This document shows positions 6,519 to 10,014 of a DNA stretch of 10,014 nt, one piece after another (within the stretch, counting starts at the first letter, position 1; every line of letters begins with the position of its first letter). The notes under the pieces were generated by a model. That model worked only from the letters and a program-made list of their open reading frames with translations. It was not told the origin of the DNA and made no database searches. The translations under genes and the position numbers were made by a program. The DNA comes from an uncultured Parabacteroides sp. (GTDB lineage: Bacteria; Bacteroidota; Bacteroidia; Bacteroidales; Tannerellaceae), in NCBI GenBank assembly GCA_937890135.1, contig CALBYC010000044.1:1-10014 (forward strand), given 5' to 3'.

Positions 6519-7949
6519 ATGGTAGTTGCAACATTAAAAAATTTATACCTTTCCTATACCGGACAATCTGCGGAGGAGATTGTAGAATTGCCCTCTTCCG
6601 GATCAAATCGCAGGTATTTCAGGTTGAATGGAGTGAAAACGCTCATAGGTGTAAGTGGAACTTCCCCTGAAGAGGATAGGGCTTTTATATATATGTCCCA
6701 TCATTTTCTGGGGAAAAGTCTCCCTGTACCTGAAGTTTTTTGCAGCTCCGATGATTTTCGTTATTACCTGCAAGAAGATTTAGGAGATACGCTTTTGTTC
6801 AATACGATAGAAAAAGGGAGAAAAAGTTGTGTGTTTGATGAAGAAGAGAAACGGCTATTGCATAAAACAATTCGCTTGCTCCCAAAAATCCAATGTGTCG
6901 GAGCCGAAGGGTTTGACTTTAACCGCTGTTATCCCCAGTCAGAATTCAACCAACGTTCCATTTTATGGGATTTGAATTATTTCAAATATTGTTTCCTGAA
7001 AGCGACAGGAGTGGATTTTCAGGAAAATCTGCTAGAAGATGATTTCCAAAAAATGTCAAACGTATTGCTCAAAGACACTTCAAATACATTTATGTACCGA
7101 GATTTCCAATCCCGCAATGTGATGATAAAGAATGGAGAGCCATGGTTCATAGACTTTCAAGGAGGGAGAAAGGGCCCGGTATATTATGATGTGGCATCTT
7201 TTTTATGGCAGGCAAAGGCAAAATATCCATCCGGGTTGCGAAATGAACTTCTTGAAGACTATATGGATGCGCTTGGGAATTATATGCGAATCGAGAAAGA
7301 TTATTTTATGAAACAATTGAAGCATTTCGTCTTGTTCCGTACTCTACAAGTTTTGGGCGCATATGGATTTAGAGGATACTTTGAGAAAAAACCTCATTTT
7401 ATACAAAGTGTTCCATTTGCCATTGAGAATTTAAGGCAATTGTTGAAAGATGACTATCCGGAATATCCATATCTTTGCCATGTGTTAGGAAGATTGACGA
7501 GGCTGAAACAATTTTCCGATGATATGAGAAAGTATCATTTGGAAGTTAGAATTATAAGTTTTGCTTATAAAAAAGGTATTCCAAATGATACAAGCGGAAA
7601 TGGAGGAGGTTTTGTCTTCGATTGTCGCGCAATCAATAATCCTGGAAAATATGAAAGATATAATCATTTTACGGGTTTGGATGAACCTGTGATTCGTTTT
7701 TTAGAAGATGATGGAGAAATTACATCTTTCTTGAAAAACGTGTATGACATCGTTGATGCTTCTGTCAAAAGGTACATGGATAGGGGCTTTTCCAATCTTA
7801 TGGTTTGTTTTGGATGCACGGGGGGTCAACATCGGTCTGTCTATTCTGCTCAGCACTTAGCTGAACATTTAAATAAAAAGTTTGGAGTAAAAATACATTT
7901 AATACACAGAGAACAAAATTTTGAACAAATTTTAGAGTCTAATCTATGA
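6519..7949 (+). CDS. AmgK-like sugar 1-kinase fused to a RapZ C-terminal domain
   Basis: A two-domain protein of 476 residues. Residues 1 to about 325 are an aminoglycoside-phosphotransferase-fold kinase most like AmgK, which phosphorylates N-acetylmuramate/N-acetylglucosamine at C1. Visible are EDLGD (86-90), the catalytic loop YRDFQSRN (193-200; Asp195, Asn200), the metal-binding IDFQ (211-214; Asp212) and the GPVYYD motif (219-224). The usual His of the HRD loop is Tyr here. Residues about 343-465 match the C-terminal domain of RNase adapter RapZ, with FVFDCR (365-370), FTGLDEPV (384-391) and FGCTGGQHRSV (431-441). In enteric bacteria that domain senses glucosamine-6-phosphate and binds a small RNA. 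The RapZ N-terminal P-loop ATPase is absent, replaced by the kinase. It is the first gene of an operon, overlapping the next by ATGA. The kinase may be feedback-controlled by amino-sugar phosphate through the RapZ-like domain (inference). No clear promoter match was seen in 6450-6518. Confidence 0.85.
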   Translation: MVVATLKNLYLSYTGQSAEEIVELPSSGSNRRYFRLNGVKTLIGVSGTSPEEDRAFIYMSHHFLGKSLPVPEVFCSSDDFRYYLQEDLGDTLLFNTIEKGRKSCVFDEEEKRLLHKTIRLLPKIQCVGAEGFDFNRCYPQSEFNQRSILWDLNYFKYCFLKATGVDFQENLLEDDFQKMSNVLLKDTSNTFMYRDFQSRNVMIKNGEPWFIDFQGGRKGPVYYDVASFLWQAKAKYPSGLRNELLEDYMDALGNYMRIEKDYFMKQLKHFVLFRTLQVLGAYGFRGYFEKKPHFIQSVPFAIENLRQLLKDDYPEYPYLCHVLGRLTRLKQFSDDMRKYHLEVRIISFAYKKGIPNDTSGNGGGFVFDCRAINNPGKYERYNHFTGLDEPVIRFLEDDGEITSFLKNVYDIVDASVKRYMDRGFSNLMVCFGCTGGQHRSVYSAQHLAEHLNKKFGVKIHLIHREQNFEQILESNL

Positions 7950-8683
7950 AAGCACTGATTTTTGCGGCAGGTATAGGCAATCGTCTTAAACCGCTAACGG
8001 ATACAACACCTAAAGCTTTGCTTCCGGTTAATGGGAAACCCATGATAGAGCATGTGATACTGAAACTAAAGGAGGCGGGCTTTGACCAGATTACGGTGAA
8101 TATTCACCATCTGGGCCAACAAATCATAAACTTCTTGAATGAAAAGAATAATTTTGGAATTGACATCCATATTTCTGACGAAAGAGATTATTTATTGGAT
8201 ACCGGCGGAGGCATCAAACATGCTGCACCGTTCTTGGATGGCGACGAGCCTTTCATGGCACATAACGTAGATATTTTTTCAAATGTTGATTTGCGGGAGT
8301 TGTATGACAAACATTTAGAAAGCAATGCACTCGCTACTTTGTTAGTAAGCGATCGCAAGACGTCAAGATATTTGTTATTCAATCAAGAAGATAAACTTTG
8401 CGGATGGAGAAACAGGGAAACGGGAGAAGTGAAATCATATTACCCATACTTTAATCCGGAACAATACAAAGAATATGCTTTTAGTGGGATTCATGTCATT
8501 TCTCCCGGCATATTCCGATGGATGGAGGAATGGACAGGCAAATTTCCTATCATTCAATTTTATTTGTCCATATGCGCTCATGCGCCCATTCAAGCTTATA
8601 ATGCTCCTGGACTTAAATTGCTCGATGTAGGCAAACCTGAGACTTTTGAAAATGCAGATATTTGGATAAAAGATAATTTATAA
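7946..8683 (+). CDS. murU: MurU-like sugar-1-phosphate nucleotidyltransferase
   Basis: A 245-residue cytoplasmic nucleotidyltransferase. The N-terminus holds the signature AAGIGNRLKPLTDTTPKALL (7-26; Lys23 contacts substrate). DTGGGI (85-90) lies in the sugar/nucleotide pocket, and Asp109 in HNVDI is the expected Mg ligand. FSGIHV (179-184) and LDVGKPE (226-232) complete the family pattern. MurU converts MurNAc-alpha-1-phosphate and UTP to UDP-MurNAc and pyrophosphate, the step after AmgK in peptidoglycan recycling. The ATGA overlap with the AmgK-like gene indicates translational coupling and supports this assignment. Sequence alone does not exclude another sugar-1-phosphate, such as GlcNAc-1-P, mannose-1-P or glucose-1-P, so the symbol rests largely on context. 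Confidence 0.8.
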   Translation: MKALIFAAGIGNRLKPLTDTTPKALLPVNGKPMIEHVILKLKEAGFDQITVNIHHLGQQIINFLNEKNNFGIDIHISDERDYLLDTGGGIKHAAPFLDGDEPFMAHNVDIFSNVDLRELYDKHLESNALATLLVSDRKTSRYLLFNQEDKLCGWRNRETGEVKSYYPYFNPEQYKEYAFSGIHVISPGIFRWMEEWTGKFPIIQFYLSICAHAPIQAYNAPGLKLLDVGKPETFENADIWIKDNL

Positions 8684-8687
8684 CAGC

Positions 8688-10014
8688 ATGAGCGGCATTC
8701 CTGATTTAAAAGAACTTGCGTTCAGAGACACGCCTTTTGCCAATCTCATGAACAAACGTATATATAATGTATTGTTGATTGCTACCAAGTATGATGCTTT
8801 CATGTTGGAAGATGATGGCAGGGTTGACGAGCAGATTTTTAATGAATACACCGCATTAAGTTTGAGATACCCTCCTCGTTTTACCCAAGTCACCACGGAA
8901 GAGGAAGCCCTTGCTGAACTGGCAAATAGGAATTTCGAATTGGTGATTTGTATGCCCAACATGGACAACCGGGATATTTTTTCAGTAGCCAAGGAAATCA
9001 AAGTGCATTATCCGAACATTCCCATAGTCGTTTTGACTCCATTTTCAAAAGAAGTCTCCAAGAGATTGGCTAATGAGGATTTAAGCGTGATAGATTATGT
9101 ATTCAGTTGGCTGGGAAATTCGGAGCTGTTGCTCGCCATCATCAAACTCTTGGAAGACAAAATGAATGCGCCCCAAGACGTGGAAAGCGTAGGAGTCCAG
9201 ATAATCCTCTTGGTTGAAGATTCTATCCGTTTTTATTCTGCAGCACTTCCTCATCTGTATAAGTTCGTTCTTGAGCAGAGCCAAGAATTTGCAAAGGAAG
9301 CATTGAACGACCATCAGAAAACGTTACGCATGCGAGGACGGCCCAAGATCAAATTGGCAAGGAACTATGAGGAAGCCATTCGTATTTTTGAGCAATATTC
9401 CAATAATATCCTGGGCATTATTTCTGACATGAGTTTCATGCATGATGGCGTGAAAGACCCTTATGCCGGATATAAGTTCGGGTTGCATGTGCGTAAGACG
9501 GGCAAAATCATTCCTTTTATCCTTGAATCATCCGAATCCTCCAATTATATCTATGCAGAAGAATTAGGAGCGTCTTTCATCGATAAGAATTCCAAAAGCT
9601 ATCCGCAGGACTTGAAAAAGAAAATCATGGAACGGTTTGGCTTCGGAGATTTTGTCATCCTCAATCCTCAAACGAAAGAAGAAATCATGCGCATAAAGGA
9701 TTTAAAGGATCTTCAGAAGAAAGTATTTCAAATTCCTGACGATTCCTTGGTGTATCATTTAAGCCGGAATCATTTCTCTCGTTTTTTCTATTCACGTGCC
9801 ATGTTCCCGCCTGCTGAAGTGCTGAAAAATGTGGATGTGAGTGATTATAAAAGCATGGATGAAGCACGGCAATTGATATTCGACTTGATTGTCCAATATC
9901 GTAGGATGAAAAACTCTGGAGTCGTGGCCATTTACCAAAAGGATCGTTTTGATGAATATAGCAATTTCGCCCGCATAGGCGATGGTTCACTGGGCGGCAA
10001 AGGGCGTGGCTTGG
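8688..10014 (+). CDS. PEP synthase/PPDK-type protein with tandem receiver-like domains (3' end outside window)
   Basis: The frame opens at ATG 8688, four bases after the murU stop, and stays open to the window edge: 442 residues visible. Residues about 25-158 look like a degenerate receiver domain, with NVLLIA (27-32), ELVICMP (84-90) and PIVVLTP (112-118) as beta strands; the acidic pair, phosphoacceptor Asp and Lys are missing. Residues about 170-325 form a second receiver with likely intact key residues: ILLVEDS (Glu177, Asp178), IISDMSFMHDG (Asp247), ILESSES (Ser281/282) and FIDKN (Lys300). It has an unusually long insertion around 190-235. After a linker, the visible end SLGGKGRGL (434-442) is the start of the ATP-grasp-like PPDK N-terminal domain of PEP synthase/pyruvate phosphate dikinase. 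Full-length relatives are around 1,000 residues. Catalytic His and PEP-binding domains lie outside, so enzyme activity is inferred. Confidence 0.8.
   Translation, partial: MSGIPDLKELAFRDTPFANLMNKRIYNVLLIATKYDAFMLEDDGRVDEQIFNEYTALSLRYPPRFTQVTTEEEALAELANRNFELVICMPNMDNRDIFSVAKEIKVHYPNIPIVVLTPFSKEVSKRLANEDLSVIDYVFSWLGNSELLLAIIKLLEDKMNAPQDVESVGVQIILLVEDSIRFYSAALPHLYKFVLEQSQEFAKEALNDHQKTLRMRGRPKIKLARNYEEAIRIFEQYSNNILGIISDMSFMHDGVKDPYAGYKFGLHVRKTGKIIPFILESSESSNYIYAEELGASFIDKNSKSYPQDLKKKIMERFGFGDFVILNPQTKEEIMRIKDLKDLQKKVFQIPDDSLVYHLSRNHFSRFFYSRAMFPPAEVLKNVDVSDYKSMDEARQLIFDLIVQYRRMKNSGVVAIYQKDRFDEYSNFARIGDGSLGGKGRGL

Noticed and set aside
1..10014. CRISPR array, rRNA, insertion sequence transposase or riboswitch
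   Set aside because: No regularly spaced repeats, conserved RNA motifs or transposase-like coding sequence were seen on either strand.

Overview
The window looks like a piece of chromosome from a gut-type member of the order Bacteroidales. The grounds are Bacteroidetes-style promoters (TAnnTTTG -7 boxes), little or no Shine-Dalgarno sequence before most starts, and a glutamate dehydrogenase and an AmgK/MurU-type pair of recognisable Bacteroidales character. The genus cannot be fixed from the sequence alone.

Bases 1 to about 3,600 are the end of a decayed prophage. A 5'-truncated tail tape measure gene (1-1563) overlaps by ATGA a second tail/baseplate gene (1560-3353). That second gene loses its phage character near base 3235 and runs on through foreign sequence to an accidental stop. 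The foreign sequence, read on the minus strand, is the N-terminal part of a tyrosine recombinase (3233-3493). It carries an in-frame TGA and has no catalytic domain. A deletion or recombination has therefore joined a late tail gene to an integrase coming the other way. Just upstream of the integrase start lies a compact control region: a promoter, a perfect 10-bp inverted repeat and roughly 10-bp-period direct repeats. The prophage/chromosome boundary should lie in or near it.

Bases 3676-4908 hold a minus-strand membrane steroid 5-alpha-reductase family gene, strikingly like human SRD5A2 in its catalytic and NADPH-binding residues. A divergent small two-helix membrane protein gene of unknown function follows, then the promoter for gdhA. 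Bases 4999-6333 encode a hexameric-type, probably NADP-dependent glutamate dehydrogenase, closed by a strong intrinsic terminator at 6398-6449.

Bases 6519-10014 are a tightly packed plus-strand operon. Gene 1 is an AmgK-like anomeric sugar kinase fused to a RapZ C-terminal domain. Gene 2 (4-base overlap) is a MurU-like sugar-1-phosphate uridylyltransferase. Gene 3 (4-base gap, cut by the window edge) begins with two receiver-like domains, then enters the start of a PEP synthase/PPDK nucleotide-binding domain. Together they suggest salvage of cell-wall amino sugar to UDP-MurNAc, which bypasses the PEP-consuming MurA step, linked to a sensor-equipped PEP/pyruvate enzyme. Substrates and regulation here are inferred, not shown.
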